Positions 9,428-18,217 of a stretch of 64,000 nt of DNA are shown here, piece by piece; within the stretch, counting starts at the first letter, position 1, and every line of letters begins with the position of its first letter. A model generated the notes under the pieces. The model was given only the letters and a program-made list of their open reading frames with translations. It ran no database searches and was not told the origin of the DNA. A program made the translations under genes and the position numbers. The stretch is taken from the NCBI GenBank assembly GCA_016711225.1, contig JADJTK010000008.1:62001-126000 (forward strand). The letters run 5' to 3'. This stretch comes from Opitutaceae bacterium (GTDB lineage: Bacteria; Verrucomicrobiota; Verrucomicrobiia; Opitutales; Opitutaceae).

Positions 9428-10405
9428 TCACTTGGCGCCGAGGAGATCGTCGATGCTATCGGTGTCGGTGTTCACGTCGGCGAACAGCCAAGTCGACAGA
9501 TACCGTTCTGTGCTCGACGGAACGATGACGACGATCTGCTTGCCGGCGTTCTCCGGGCGCTGGGCGAGCTGGATGGCAGCCCAGATGGCGGCGCCGGAAG
9601 AGATACCTACCGGGATACCATCGAGGGTCGTAACCTGTTTGGAGATTGGGCCGGAGTCGGATTCCTTCACCCGGATGATCTCGTCGTAGACCTTGGTGTT
9701 GAGCACACCCGGCACGAAGCCGGCCCCGATGCCCTGCAGCTTGTGCGGGCCGGGGTTGCCGCCGGAAAGCACGGACGAGGCATCGGGCTCGACCGCCACG
9801 ATCTTGACGCCGGGCTTGCGCTCCTTGAGCACCTCGCCCACGCCGGTGATCGTGCCACCAGTTCCGATACCGGAAACAACGATGTCGACCTGGCCGTCGG
9901 TGTCGCGCCAGATCTCCTCGGCGGTGGTACGGCGGTGAACGGCGGGGTTGGAGGGGTTGGAGAACTGCTGGAGCACGGCGCTGTTGGGGATCTGCTTCTG
10001 CAGCTCCTCGGCGCGGGCGATGGCGCCCTTCATGCCCTTCGCTCCCTCGGTGAGGATGAGCCGTGCACCGAGAATCTTGAGCAGCTTACGGCGCTCGAGG
10101 CTCATCGTCTCGGGCATGGTCAGGATGAGCTTCAAGCCCTTGGCCGCAGCGACGAAGGCCAGCGCAATGCCGGTATTGCCGCTGGTAGGCTCAATGAGAA
10201 CGGTGTCCTGATTGATCTTCCCGGAGGCCAGGGCGTCCTCGATCATCGCGGCGCCGATGCGGTCCTTCACACTGGAGAGCGGGTTGAAGAACTCGAGTTT
10301 GAGGAGGATCTCAGCCTTGGCGCCGTGCTTGGCGGCGGTGCGGTTGAGGCGAACGAGCGGGGTGTTGCCGATGGTCTGAGTGATGTCTGCGTAGATGCGT
10401 GCCAT
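9428..10405 (-). CDS. cysK: Cysteine synthase A (O-acetylserine sulfhydrylase)
   Basis: A 325-residue PLP enzyme that joins O-acetylserine and sulfide to make cysteine in the cytoplasm. The PLP lysine is K47 in SSVKDRIG, the substrate loop is TSGNTG, and the phosphate-binding loop is GIGTGGTITG. Length is normal for the family. It is the last gene of a minus-strand sulfur cluster, 91 bp downstream of cysA. That spacer carries a small GCCCG/CGGGC hairpin and repeated GGTTTC/GGTTCTGG tracts. Placement after sulfate permease genes supports CysK over cystathionine beta-synthase. Confidence 0.95.
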   Translation of the reverse strand: MARIYADITQTIGNTPLVRLNRTAAKHGAKAEILLKLEFFNPLSSVKDRIGAAMIEDALASGKINQDTVLIEPTSGNTGIALAFVAAAKGLKLILTMPETMSLERRKLLKILGARLILTEGAKGMKGAIARAEELQKQIPNSAVLQQFSNPSNPAVHRRTTAEEIWRDTDGQVDIVVSGIGTGGTITGVGEVLKERKPGVKIVAVEPDASSVLSGGNPGPHKLQGIGAGFVPGVLNTKVYDEIIRVKESDSGPISKQVTTLDGIPVGISSGAAIWAAIQLAQRPENAGKQIVVIVPSSTERYLSTWLFADVNTDTDSIDDLLGAK

Positions 10406-10496
10406 GGTAGTATTCTGGTTTCAGGTTCTGGTTTCGAGTTTCGGGAAAAGTGGGAGTTTTTCGAGCCCGGTATTTCGGGCGCAGAACGAATCGTGC

Positions 10497-11546
10497 TCAG
10501 ATCGCATACTCCTCACGCAAGGCGCGGCTGTGGCGGATGCGCAGAAGCACGGCGTCGTCGGGGCGCACCTGGAGCTGGTCGTACTCGGCACGGGAAAGTT
10601 CAACCTCGATGCGTTCTCCATCGGAGCGGCGCTCGCACGTAAGGCAGGCGCGGGCGCCTGCGGCATGAATCGAGAGCACAAGTCCGGCCTCCCCATCGAT
10701 CCCCGACTGGTAACGCACGAGCTCCAGATCATGCGGGCGCACGAAAACCGCCTCCGCACCGTCGGGAGCGGCGAGCGCCGTCTCCGGCAGGTAGCCGTGC
10801 CAGGGCAGGCGCAGGCGATTCACGTTCCCGAGAAACTGGTACACGAAGGGCGTGGAGGGGCGGTCGTAGACCGTCTGCGGCGTGCCGACCTGCTCGACGC
10901 GGGCGTTGTTCATGACCACGACTTCGTCGGCAATTTCGAGCGCCTCCTCCTGGTCGTGGGTGACAAAGACGGTGGTGAGCCCGATCTCGTCGTGGAAACG
11001 CCGTAGCCAGCGGCGCAGGTCCTTGCGCACGCGAGCATCGAGGGCGCCAAACGGCTCATCGAGCAGCAACACCTTCGGCTCGACCGCGAGGGCGCGGGCG
11101 AGCGCCACGCGCTGGCGCTGCCCACCGGAAAGCTGGGTGGGGAAACGCTCTCCGAGATCATCAAGTTGCACCAGCTTGAGCAGCGCGTTGACCCGATCGG
11201 CGATCTCGGACTTCGCCGGACGTTGGGCGCGAGGGCGAACATCGAGGCCGAAGGCGATGTTCTCGCTCACGGTCATATGGCGAAAAAGCGCGTAATGCTG
11301 GAACACGAAGCCGACCCGGCGCTTGCCGGCGGCCACATGAGTGACGTCCTCGCCATGGAAGGCCACTCGACCCACTCCCGGATCGGCGTGCTCGAGACCG
11401 GCGATGATACGCAACAGCGTGGTCTTGCCGGAGCCAGAGGGACCAAGCAAGGCCACAAGCTTTCCGGCGCCGACGGAGAGGCTCACCTCGTCGAGGGCGC
11501 GAAAAGAACCGAAGTGCTTAGTGATAGAGGAAGCGAGAATGGACAT
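10497..11546 (-). CDS. cysA: Sulfate/thiosulfate ABC transporter ATP-binding protein
   Basis: A 349-residue ATPase. Walker A GPSGSGKTT, signature LSGGQRQRVALARAL, Walker B VLLLDEPFGALD and VTHDQEEALE are all present. The C-terminal 110 residues form the regulatory extension (TOBE-like, with VFVRPHDLE) typical of CysA. It powers the CysT/CysW permease encoded just upstream on the same strand (52 bp from cysW). Confidence 0.94.
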   Translation of the reverse strand: MSILASSITKHFGSFRALDEVSLSVGAGKLVALLGPSGSGKTTLLRIIAGLEHADPGVGRVAFHGEDVTHVAAGKRRVGFVFQHYALFRHMTVSENIAFGLDVRPRAQRPAKSEIADRVNALLKLVQLDDLGERFPTQLSGGQRQRVALARALAVEPKVLLLDEPFGALDARVRKDLRRWLRRFHDEIGLTTVFVTHDQEEALEIADEVVVMNNARVEQVGTPQTVYDRPSTPFVYQFLGNVNRLRLPWHGYLPETALAAPDGAEAVFVRPHDLELVRYQSGIDGEAGLVLSIHAAGARACLTCERRSDGERIEVELSRAEYDQLQVRPDDAVLLRIRHSRALREEYAI

Positions 11547-11598
11547 CGGATAAGGACCAGAAAGTGGAGCGCGGAAGGCGGATAGTACGGAGAGCCGG

Positions 11599-12525
11599 TT
11601 ATGCGCCGACCTTGGAGGATTCGAGCACGCGGCTGTAGCGCCATTCGACGAGGCTCTTCAGTATCAGTGTGGCCAGAGCGAGCAGCGCCAGCAGTGAGGC
11701 GACGGCGAAGGCGGCGACAAAGTTGTACTCATTGTAGAGAATCTCGACGTGCAGCGGCAGGGTGTTGGTTTCGCCGCGAATGTGTCCGCTCACGACAGAG
11801 ACCGCGCCGAATTCGCCCATCGCGCGGGCATTGCAGAGGATGACGCCGTAGAAGAGTCCCCACTTGATATTGGGCAAGGTGACCCGCCGGAAGGTCTGCC
11901 ACCCGCTGGCTCCCAGGGTGATCGCGGCGTACTCTTCGTCGGTGCCCTGGGCCTGCATCAACGGGATGAGTTCGCGGGCGACAAACGGAAACGTGACGAA
12001 GACCGTGGCCAGCACAATGCCCGGCACCGCGAAGATGATCTGAATGTCGTGGGCATTGAGCCAGGAGCCCAGCCACGGATGCGCGCCAGAAACAAGATAC
12101 GGGCCGCACCAGCCCTGCAGGCCAAAGATCAGCACGTAGATCAGACCGGAGATGACCGGCGACACGGCGAAGGGCAGGTCAATCAACGTCAACAGCAGGC
12201 TCTTCCCGAAGAAGTTAAACTTCGCGATGGCCCAGGCGGCGGCCACCCCGAAGACCAGATTGGCCGGCACGGCGATCAACGCCGTCAGCAGCGTGAGCCG
12301 CAGGGCCGAAAGCGCATCAGCTTCAGTGAAAGCGGCCAGGTACGCCCCCACCCCGCGGCGCAAGGCCTCGGTGAACACCGCCACCAGCGGCAGCACCAAA
12401 AAGAGCACCACGAAGAGTAGCGCCACGCCGGTGAGCAGCCAACGCGCCCAGGCGGGGTCCTGGGTGGCTCGGGGCGCGGCGGAGGCGGAACGAGGCGTGA
12501 GGGAACGGGATGGAGCGGCAGACAT
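11599..12525 (-). CDS. cysW: Sulfate ABC transporter permease CysW
   Basis: A 308-residue inner-membrane protein with six predicted helices. The EAA loop is seen as EYAAITLGASGWQTFRRVTLP. Conserved CysW features include GEFGAVSVVSGHIRGETNTL. I chose the ATG at 12525 over an upstream TTG three codons earlier. Forms a heterodimer with CysT; encoded between cysT and cysA. Confidence 0.93.
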   Translation of the reverse strand: MSAAPSRSLTPRSASAAPRATQDPAWARWLLTGVALLFVVLFLVLPLVAVFTEALRRGVGAYLAAFTEADALSALRLTLLTALIAVPANLVFGVAAAWAIAKFNFFGKSLLLTLIDLPFAVSPVISGLIYVLIFGLQGWCGPYLVSGAHPWLGSWLNAHDIQIIFAVPGIVLATVFVTFPFVARELIPLMQAQGTDEEYAAITLGASGWQTFRRVTLPNIKWGLFYGVILCNARAMGEFGAVSVVSGHIRGETNTLPLHVEILYNEYNFVAAFAVASLLALLALATLILKSLVEWRYSRVLESSKVGA

Positions 12526-12581
12526 GGAGACCAAGTCAGAATAAAGGATGGAGAATGCAGAACTCAGCTATACATCAGCCG

Positions 12582-13514
12582 TCAGATCCGGTGGTGACGG
12601 CGGCTCCATTTCTGGAGCAGGTTGATAACGAGCAGCAGTACGAAGGAGGCGACGAGCATGACCACCGCCAATGCCGTGGCGCCGTGGTAGTCGTACTGCT
12701 CGAGCTTGGTGATGATGAGCAGCGGCACGATTTCGGTGCGGTACGGCATGTTGCCCGAGATGAAGACCACCGAGCCGTACTCGCCCAGCGCGCGGGCGAA
12801 CGACAGCGCGAAGCCGGTGAGCAGCGCCGGCGCGAGCTCGGGCAGCAGCACCCGCGTGATCGTCTGCCAACGCGACGCCCCGAGGGTGGCCGAGGCCTCC
12901 TCCAACTCGGGTTCGAGTTCCTCCAATACCGGCTGGAGGGTGCGCACCACAAACGGCAGACCGATGAAGGTGAGGGCCAGGAAGACGCCCGGGCGGTCGT
13001 AGGCGATCTTGGTGCCTACCCAGGAGAGCCAGGGGGCCGCCCCCACCGCCTTCGCCCAAAGCGGCTCGAACCAGGAGCCTATCCAGCCGTGCACCCCGTA
13101 AAGCTGGGTGAGTGCGATACCAGCAACTGCGGTGGGCAGGGCGAAGGGCAGGTCCACCAACGCATCGACCACGCGGCGCCCAGGGAACGGATACCGCACC
13201 AGCACCCAAGCCAGCACCAGGCCGAAAACCGCATTGGCACCAGCGGCCGCGAGCGAGGCCCCGAAGCTCATCCGATAGGCCGCCACCACCCGCGGCGAAA
13301 ACACAGCCGCCGAGAACTCCGCCCACGACATGCCGGCGGTCTTCAGGAAGGCGGCCGAAAGCGGCACCAGCACAATCAGGCTCAGGTAGAAAATCGTGTA
13401 GCCGAGGGAGAGCCCGAAGCCAGGCAGGACCGAGCGGCCAGAGCCGCGCGGCACGGGCTTGTCGCGGATCTCAAGATCGGTGCGGGGGTCGATGGACTCA
13501 GAAGCCGGATGCAT
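12582..13514 (-). CDS. cysT: Sulfate ABC transporter permease CysT
   Basis: A 310-residue permease with an N-terminal cytoplasmic tail of about 30 residues and six predicted helices. The EAA loop is EEASATLGASRWQTITRVLLP, and the family motif GEYGSVVFISGNMP is intact. The ATG at 13514 is preferred to a TTG three codons upstream. Partner of CysW; the 56-bp spacer before cysW holds a GAATGCAGAA motif that recurs elsewhere in the window. Confidence 0.93.
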   Translation of the reverse strand: MHPASESIDPRTDLEIRDKPVPRGSGRSVLPGFGLSLGYTIFYLSLIVLVPLSAAFLKTAGMSWAEFSAAVFSPRVVAAYRMSFGASLAAAGANAVFGLVLAWVLVRYPFPGRRVVDALVDLPFALPTAVAGIALTQLYGVHGWIGSWFEPLWAKAVGAAPWLSWVGTKIAYDRPGVFLALTFIGLPFVVRTLQPVLEELEPELEEASATLGASRWQTITRVLLPELAPALLTGFALSFARALGEYGSVVFISGNMPYRTEIVPLLIITKLEQYDYHGATALAVVMLVASFVLLLVINLLQKWSRRHHRI

Positions 13515-13552
13515 GGGAAACAATGCGAGAAGAGGGCGAGCACCGCGGCGGA

Positions 13553-14548
13553 TTACTTGGCGTAGATCTGGTCGAACACCCCACCGTCGGCGAAGTGGAT
13601 TTGCTGCACGGCCGCCCAGCCGCCGAACTCACTGGCGATGGTGACGAGCTCGACCTGCGGAAACTGCCGGCCGTACTTGGCGATCGCGGCTGGCTCGCTG
13701 GGGCGGTAGAAGTGGCGCCCGATGATGTCCTGCCCCTTTTCGGAATAGAGGAACTCAAGGTACGCTTGGGCAACGGTGCGGGTCCCCCGGCGGTCCACCA
13801 CCCTATCCACCAAGGCCACCGGCGGCTCGGCCAAGATGCTGAGCGACGGCACCACAATCTCGAATGCATCGGCGCCGAACTCCTTGAGGGCCAGGAAGGC
13901 CTCGTTCTCCCAAGCGAGCAGCACGTCGCCGATGCCGCGCTGCACGAAGGTGGTGGTGGAACCTCGGGCACCGGAGTCGAGAACCGGCACGTTTTTGAAG
14001 AGAGCGGCCACAAATCGTTGCGCGGCTTCGTCGCCGCCCTGGTGCCGCTTGGCGTAGGCCCAAGCCGCCAGGTAGTTCCAACGAGCCCCACCGGAGGTTT
14101 TCGGGTTCGGGGTGATCACCGAGACGCCGGACCGCACCAGATCGTCCCAGTCATTGATGTGCCGAGGGTTCCCTTTGCGCACAAGGAACACGATGGTGCT
14201 GGTGTATGGGGAGGAATTGTGGGGCAGGCGCGTCTGCCAGTCGGTGGGCAAGAGCTTGGCGAGAGAGGCGATCGGATCGATGTCGCCACCGAGCGCGAGG
14301 GTCACGACGTCGGCCGGGAGCCCGTCGATGACGCCGCGAGCCTGCTTGCCGGAGCCGCCATGCGATTGTTTCACCGTGACCGTATCCCCAGTCTGGGCGA
14401 GCCAATGGGCGGCGAAGGCCTTGTTGAACTCGACGTAGAGCTCGCGCGTCGGGTCGTAGGAGACATTGAGCAGCTGGACGTCCTTGGCGGACGCCCCAAG
14501 GGCGGCGGTAATGCCGAAGAGGAGGAAAAGGATCGATTTGACGTTCAC
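13553..14548 (-). CDS. sbp: Sulfate-binding periplasmic protein
   Basis: A 331-residue binding protein with a signal peptide (cleavage near residue 21, GASAKD). Hallmarks of the Sbp/CysP family are LLNVSYDPTRELY, the ligand loop SHGGSGKQAR and NPKTSGGARWNYLAAW. It begins with GTG. It delivers sulfate or thiosulfate to CysTWA and is the first structural gene after the Rrf2 regulator, 43 bp away. Confidence 0.94.
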   Translation of the reverse strand: MNVKSILFLLFGITAALGASAKDVQLLNVSYDPTRELYVEFNKAFAAHWLAQTGDTVTVKQSHGGSGKQARGVIDGLPADVVTLALGGDIDPIASLAKLLPTDWQTRLPHNSSPYTSTIVFLVRKGNPRHINDWDDLVRSGVSVITPNPKTSGGARWNYLAAWAYAKRHQGGDEAAQRFVAALFKNVPVLDSGARGSTTTFVQRGIGDVLLAWENEAFLALKEFGADAFEIVVPSLSILAEPPVALVDRVVDRRGTRTVAQAYLEFLYSEKGQDIIGRHFYRPSEPAAIAKYGRQFPQVELVTIASEFGGWAAVQQIHFADGGVFDQIYAK

Positions 14549-14591
14549 GAGGAAAGAGGCCCGGGGCCGGCTGCACGAAGGCGCAGGCGGA

Positions 14592-15173
14592 TCAGATAGT
14601 GTATTCGGGAATCAAGCTGGAAAGGATGCCTTCGGTGGGCGTACGGTTGACCGTGGCCGGCGGCCGCGGGCGATAGTGGCGCGAAGCGCCGGGTAGCGGC
14701 GTGGGCGACTCGGCGAAGGGATGAACAACGCCACTGGCGCGCATCTTGCGCAGCGTAACCGAGACGAGGTCGGCCACGGAGTAGCGGTCGAGAATGCCGG
14801 CGATGGCGTTGCGCACATCGAGCATGATCATCCGCAGGCCGCAGTGCGCCTCATCGGGGCAGGAGCACTTCTGGTAGGCGCTCTGGCTGACGCAGCCGAT
14901 GGGGGCGAGCGGTCCATCCAGCAGCCGGACCACCTCGCCGATGGGAATTCTGGCGCCCGGGAGGGCCAGGCGGTAGCCGCCAAACTTGCCACGCTCGCTG
15001 GCCACGTAGCCCGCCGCCTTGAGGTCCTTCATGATCTGCTCGAGGAATTTCACGGGCATGCGCTCGTGGTCGGCCAACTCAGAAATCTGCACGAGAGAAC
15101 GCCCCACCTCGGCGGCGATGCCGAGGTTGATGAGTGCGCGCAGAGCGTATTCGCCACGTTTCGAGAGTTTCAT
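14592..15173 (-). CDS. Rrf2-family transcriptional regulator of the sulfur cluster
   Basis: A 193-residue regulator with an N-terminal winged helix (LSKRGEYALRALINL...MPVKFLEQIMKDLKAAGYV) and wing GKFGGYRLA. Four cysteines are clustered in GCVSQSAYQKCSCPDEAHCG, a spacing unlike CymR, which lacks them, but compatible with a redox or Fe-S sensing role as in IscR. The C-terminus carries an unusual proline-rich extension of about 45 residues. Translation starts after a strong AAAAAGGAC ribosome-binding site. Position upstream of sbp-cysTWA-cysK suggests it controls cysteine synthesis; autoregulation is likely through the palindrome just upstream. Confidence 0.88.
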   Translation of the reverse strand: MKLSKRGEYALRALINLGIAAEVGRSLVQISELADHERMPVKFLEQIMKDLKAAGYVASERGKFGGYRLALPGARIPIGEVVRLLDGPLAPIGCVSQSAYQKCSCPDEAHCGLRMIMLDVRNAIAGILDRYSVADLVSVTLRKMRASGVVHPFAESPTPLPGASRHYRPRPPATVNRTPTEGILSSLIPEYTI

Positions 15174-15189
15174 TGTCCTTTTTCTAATC

Positions 15190-15206
15190 TAGATGTTTTT
15201 GATCTA
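15190..15206 (-). promoter_or_regulatory. Candidate operator palindrome upstream of the Rrf2 gene
   Basis: TAGAT-N7-ATCTA lies 16 bp before the Rrf2 start codon in an AT-rich intergenic stretch (15174-15272) that stands out in this GC-rich sequence. Rrf2 proteins bind dyad sites overlapping promoters; autoregulation is inferred. Confidence 0.35.
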
Positions 15207-15272
15207 CTTTCTACAAGGCTAAAGTTCAGCGTCTTAGCTTTTGTTGTTTCCCTAACTCAACTTACGACAAGT

Positions 15273-16055
15273 TTAGGGCCAACTCAGCCGCAAACCGTCG
15301 TAGGCGAGCTGGATTCCGGGGGGCAACTGGGCCTCTTGCTCCGCGTGGGAAATGGCATGGGTGAGATGGGTCAAAAACGACCGTCGCGCTCCGATATCCA
15401 GCGCCACCTCAATTGCCTCCGGAAAACACATATGCGTGGGATGCGGATCCGGCCGCAGGCCGTCGAGCACGACCACCTGCGAGCCACGCGCCAGATCGCG
15501 CTGGGCAGGGCCCACGGTCTTGCAGTCCGTGAAATAGGTGAACTTCGCCCCCGTGCTTCGCTCCTCGAAGACTAGTCCGAGCACCTCAACGTTACCATGA
15601 GGCAGACGGGTGGTGCGGATCGTCCCCTGCGGCAACTCCACCAACGCGGGCATCAACTGGGGTTGAAAGGCCGGATACCCGGCATGTCGGGGCCGCTCGG
15701 CCAGTGCGTAGGGGAACATCGCGCGCACCCGATCTCTCCCCTCCTCCGTCGTCCACACCGGCAGCGCCGTGCCGCCACGCAGATCGCAGAAACGCCGCAG
15801 GTCGTCCATCCCGGCGATATGGTCGGCATGGCCGTGGGTAAGGATGAACAGATCGATCTGCGCGATGCCGTGGGCCAGACACTGCAGACGAAACTCCTGC
15901 GCGGCGTCCACCTGCACGTGCAGCCCGTCCATCACCACGTGGATGCTGGGGCGCGTGCGCCGGTCGCGCGGATCGGGCGAACGACAGACGGCACAGTCAC
16001 AGGCGATCATGGGGACACCGTGCGAGGTGCCGGTTCCGAGAAAGGTCACCTCCAT
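15273..16055 (-). CDS. Metallo-beta-lactamase fold phosphodiesterase, PhnP-like
   Basis: A 260-residue metallohydrolase. The N-terminus MEVTFLGTGTSHGVP and the metal motif THGHADHIAGMDDLR are typical of the PhnP/RNase Z-like phosphodiesterases. A CDCAVCRSP segment may bind a structural zinc. Further metal ligands are expected in LPHGNVEVLG, YFTDCKT and LTHLTH. The frame is open 60 codons farther upstream, but that part overlaps the preceding gene and is arginine/serine-rich, so the ATG at 16055 is used. No phn genes are nearby, so the cyclic-phosphate role of PhnP is not supported by context. Confidence 0.85.
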   Translation of the reverse strand: MEVTFLGTGTSHGVPMIACDCAVCRSPDPRDRRTRPSIHVVMDGLHVQVDAAQEFRLQCLAHGIAQIDLFILTHGHADHIAGMDDLRRFCDLRGGTALPVWTTEEGRDRVRAMFPYALAERPRHAGYPAFQPQLMPALVELPQGTIRTTRLPHGNVEVLGLVFEERSTGAKFTYFTDCKTVGPAQRDLARGSQVVVLDGLRPDPHPTHMCFPEAIEVALDIGARRSFLTHLTHAISHAEQEAQLPPGIQLAYDGLRLSWP

Positions 16056-16065
16056 GGCGGGGCCC

Positions 16066-16458
16066 TCACTTGCCGGAGCGCACGTACAGGGGCACCGAGG
16101 CCAGGCTGATGCGATCCACCGCCACCTTGATCGCGTATTCACCATGCTCCGGCAATACGAACTGGGAGAACTGGAGGGCGAAGACCTTGCAGACGGTCGG
16201 CAGGTCGGGAGCCACCTGCACGGCGAGGTCCTCAACGATCTCCGGCACCACCGGGCGTCCGTCGGCGTCGATGATCAGGATCCGGATCTGGTGCGGGCCC
16301 TCTTCGATGCGCTCGAAACGCACCCGGCCGGCCAACCAGCAGATCGGCACGACCAAGGGCACGCGCGGTGTCACGAATACATCGAACGCACCGGAGATGT
16401 CCAGCGCCTGCCCGTTGTAGCGGGCTTCACGGCAAAGGGTGAGGATCTCGAGTTGCAT
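16066..16458 (-). CDS. Conserved protein of unknown function, DUF6941-like
   Basis: A 130-residue soluble protein without signal peptide. Strand-rich pattern (GALDISGAFD-like start, IRILIIDADGRPV, YAIKVAVD, VPLYV) suggests a beta-sandwich, as in the widespread small family described as DUF6941; this match is by memory of the pattern only. It lies 10 bp upstream of the PhnP-like gene, so the two are probably one transcript. The open frame extends upstream, but those residues are not protein-like. Confidence 0.65.
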   Translation of the reverse strand: MQLEILTLCREARYNGQALDISGAFDVFVTPRVPLVVPICWLAGRVRFERIEEGPHQIRILIIDADGRPVVPEIVEDLAVQVAPDLPTVCKVFALQFSQFVLPEHGEYAIKVAVDRISLASVPLYVRSGK

Positions 16459-16552
16459 ACGGAAGGGAGTCGGAGGCGGAAGGAGCGTGGCTGCACGAAG
16501 AACGCTCAGCGTGCCGGCGCAGGTCCGGCCTTGGCGCTGGGCGAGCGGGGCC

Positions 16553-17506
16553 TCAGCCGCGCAGATGGCCGGCGGCCTGCTCCTCAAGGAACGCGCGATA
16601 GGTCCGCTCCACGCCCTCACACAAACCGATCTTCGCCGACCAGCCAAGGGCGCTGAGCCGGGAGACATCCATAAGCTTGCGCGGGGTGCCATCGGGTTTG
16701 CTGGCATCCCAAGTGATGCGCCCCGCGAAACCGACGGCGGCGGCGACGGTCTCGGTGAGCTCCTTGATGGTCACGTCGGTGCCGGAACCGATATTGATCA
16801 GGTCGGGCGGGCTGGGCTGCTGGAGCAGGAAGAGACAGGCATCGGCCAAGTCGTCGACGTGGAGGAACTCGCGCTTGGGCGTGCCCGTGCCCCAGGCCAC
16901 AACCTCGGCCAACCCGGCGACCTTCGCCTCGTGGAAGCGGCGGATGAGGGCCGGCAGGACGTGGGAGTTCTGCGGGTGATAGTTGTCGTTGGGCCCGTAG
17001 AGATTGGTGGGCATGCCCGAGTGGAAGAGCACCCCGTGCTGCTTGCGATAATACTGACAGAGCTTGAGACCGGCGATCTTGGCGATGGCGTAGGCCTCGT
17101 TGGTGGGCTCCAGCGCGCTGGTGAGAAGGCACTCCTCGGTCATCGGCTGCGGGGCGAGCTTGGGGTAGATGCAGGAACTGCCCAGGAAGAGCAGGCGCTG
17201 CGCCCCGTGGCGGCGGGCCGCCTCGATGAGGTTGGCGGCGATGATCAAGTTGTCGTAAATGAAGTCGCCCGGATACGTATTGTTGGCGTGGATCCCACCG
17301 ACCTTGGCCGCACCCACCAGCACGACCTCCGGCTTCTCGGAGGCAAAGAAGGCGTCCACCGCCGCCTGGTTGGCGAGGTCGAGCTCCTGCCTGGTGCGCA
17401 CCAGCAACCGGGTGCAACCCTCGGCGGCCAACCGGCGCTGCAGCGCCGAGCCGACCATGCCCCGATGCCCACTGATGAAGATTCGTTTGCCCTGGAGATC
17501 ATTCAT
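16553..17506 (-). CDS. fcl: GDP-L-fucose synthase
   Basis: A 317-residue extended short-chain dehydrogenase that epimerises and reduces GDP-4-keto-6-deoxymannose to GDP-fucose for cell-surface glycans. The Rossmann motif is GHRGMVGSAL, and the catalytic residues fall in SSCIYPK and YAIAKIAG. NGPNDNYHP-like YGPNDNYHPQNSHVLPALIRRF is diagnostic. The true start is the ATG at 17506; the upstream open frame is intergenic. No GDP-mannose dehydratase gene lies in the window. Confidence 0.92.
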   Translation of the reverse strand: MNDLQGKRIFISGHRGMVGSALQRRLAAEGCTRLLVRTRQELDLANQAAVDAFFASEKPEVVLVGAAKVGGIHANNTYPGDFIYDNLIIAANLIEAARRHGAQRLLFLGSSCIYPKLAPQPMTEECLLTSALEPTNEAYAIAKIAGLKLCQYYRKQHGVLFHSGMPTNLYGPNDNYHPQNSHVLPALIRRFHEAKVAGLAEVVAWGTGTPKREFLHVDDLADACLFLLQQPSPPDLINIGSGTDVTIKELTETVAAAVGFAGRITWDASKPDGTPRKLMDVSRLSALGWSAKIGLCEGVERTYRAFLEEQAAGHLRG

Positions 17507-17741
17507 GCTGGGACCACCCAAGGGAAAACCCCCACTGCAGGCAAGTCTCCCGCGCCCCCGACCGGTTCCGGTCCTGCGAAATTTTCGCGACAATTCCACG
17601 GCTGGCGCGACAACGAGAAAAATGCGATTATGCTTCGCCCGGTTTTCCGCGACGCGGGCTGCGGCAAACCCCACCGAAAAAATCCGGGGGAAACCGCGTT
17701 TTCTCCGAAACTTATCAACGTTTGTGACGATCTGAAAGACT
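17507..17741. other. Gene-free interval upstream of fcl
   Basis: No gene seen. It is A/T-richer than its surroundings near 17620-17740 and probably carries divergent promoters for fcl and for the small plus-strand transcript that ends at the terminator at 18045. Confidence 0.35.
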
Positions 17742-17867
17742 ATGACGGGGATCATCCATACCTTCTGGGACGACCTCACCGACGACCAAGCCGACGAACT
17801 CCTTGCACGCGCGGCCGCCGGAGAGGCCATCTTCTGCGAACACCTTGCGCTGCTCATGGCAGCGTAG
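17742..17867 (+). CDS. Candidate 41-residue acidic small protein
   Basis: A short frame encoding 41 residues, starting MTGIIHTFWDDL and continuing with an acidic amphipathic segment rich in Asp, Glu, Ala and Leu. It begins shortly after a GAAAGA purine stretch and ends with a stop inside the same transcript that reaches the strong terminator at 18045-18081. No conserved family is recognised. Support comes from composition, start context and the terminator; about 180 nt of apparently untranslated RNA follow, so the transcript could instead be a small RNA. Confidence 0.4.
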   Translation: MTGIIHTFWDDLTDDQADELLARAAAGEAIFCEHLALLMAA

Positions 17868-18044
17868 GGAGAGTAGAGCTACCGCACCACGGCGCTTCCG
17901 ACACGCGCAGCCCGGCCGGCCTCAGCAATTCCGACGAGGCCCACCCCAAGCAGCGCGAGTCCGAGTCGCCTGAGCAGTAACTCTGCTGCCGACGTCGCTC
18001 CGCTTCCGATCGAACGAAAACGAAACGACCGCCGACTCAAAGCA

Positions 18045-18081
18045 ACGGGCCCGCACCTTGATCGGTGCGGGCCCGTTTTTT
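18045..18081 (+). terminator. Strong intrinsic terminator
   Basis: A perfect 13-bp stem (ACGGGCCCGCACC and its complement) with a 6-nt loop, then TTTTTT. The U-tract is only on the plus-strand side. The only upstream plus-strand candidate is the small frame at 17742. Confidence 0.85.
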
Positions 18082-18217
18082 GCCGGCGCTTGAACTCCGA
18101 ACCGCGGAAAGTATCCGGACTTTCGATGCAATGGTGTTTATTCGGCTGGGCTCCACCCTCGGCCGAGGCGCCCCAAACACCGCAAGTACCGCCCCCCCCT
18201 CGATCAATCGCCCCGGT

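Noticed and set aside
9287..10642. A 451-codon plus-strand frame over cysK
   Set aside because: Complement of cysK; no motif and no start signal.
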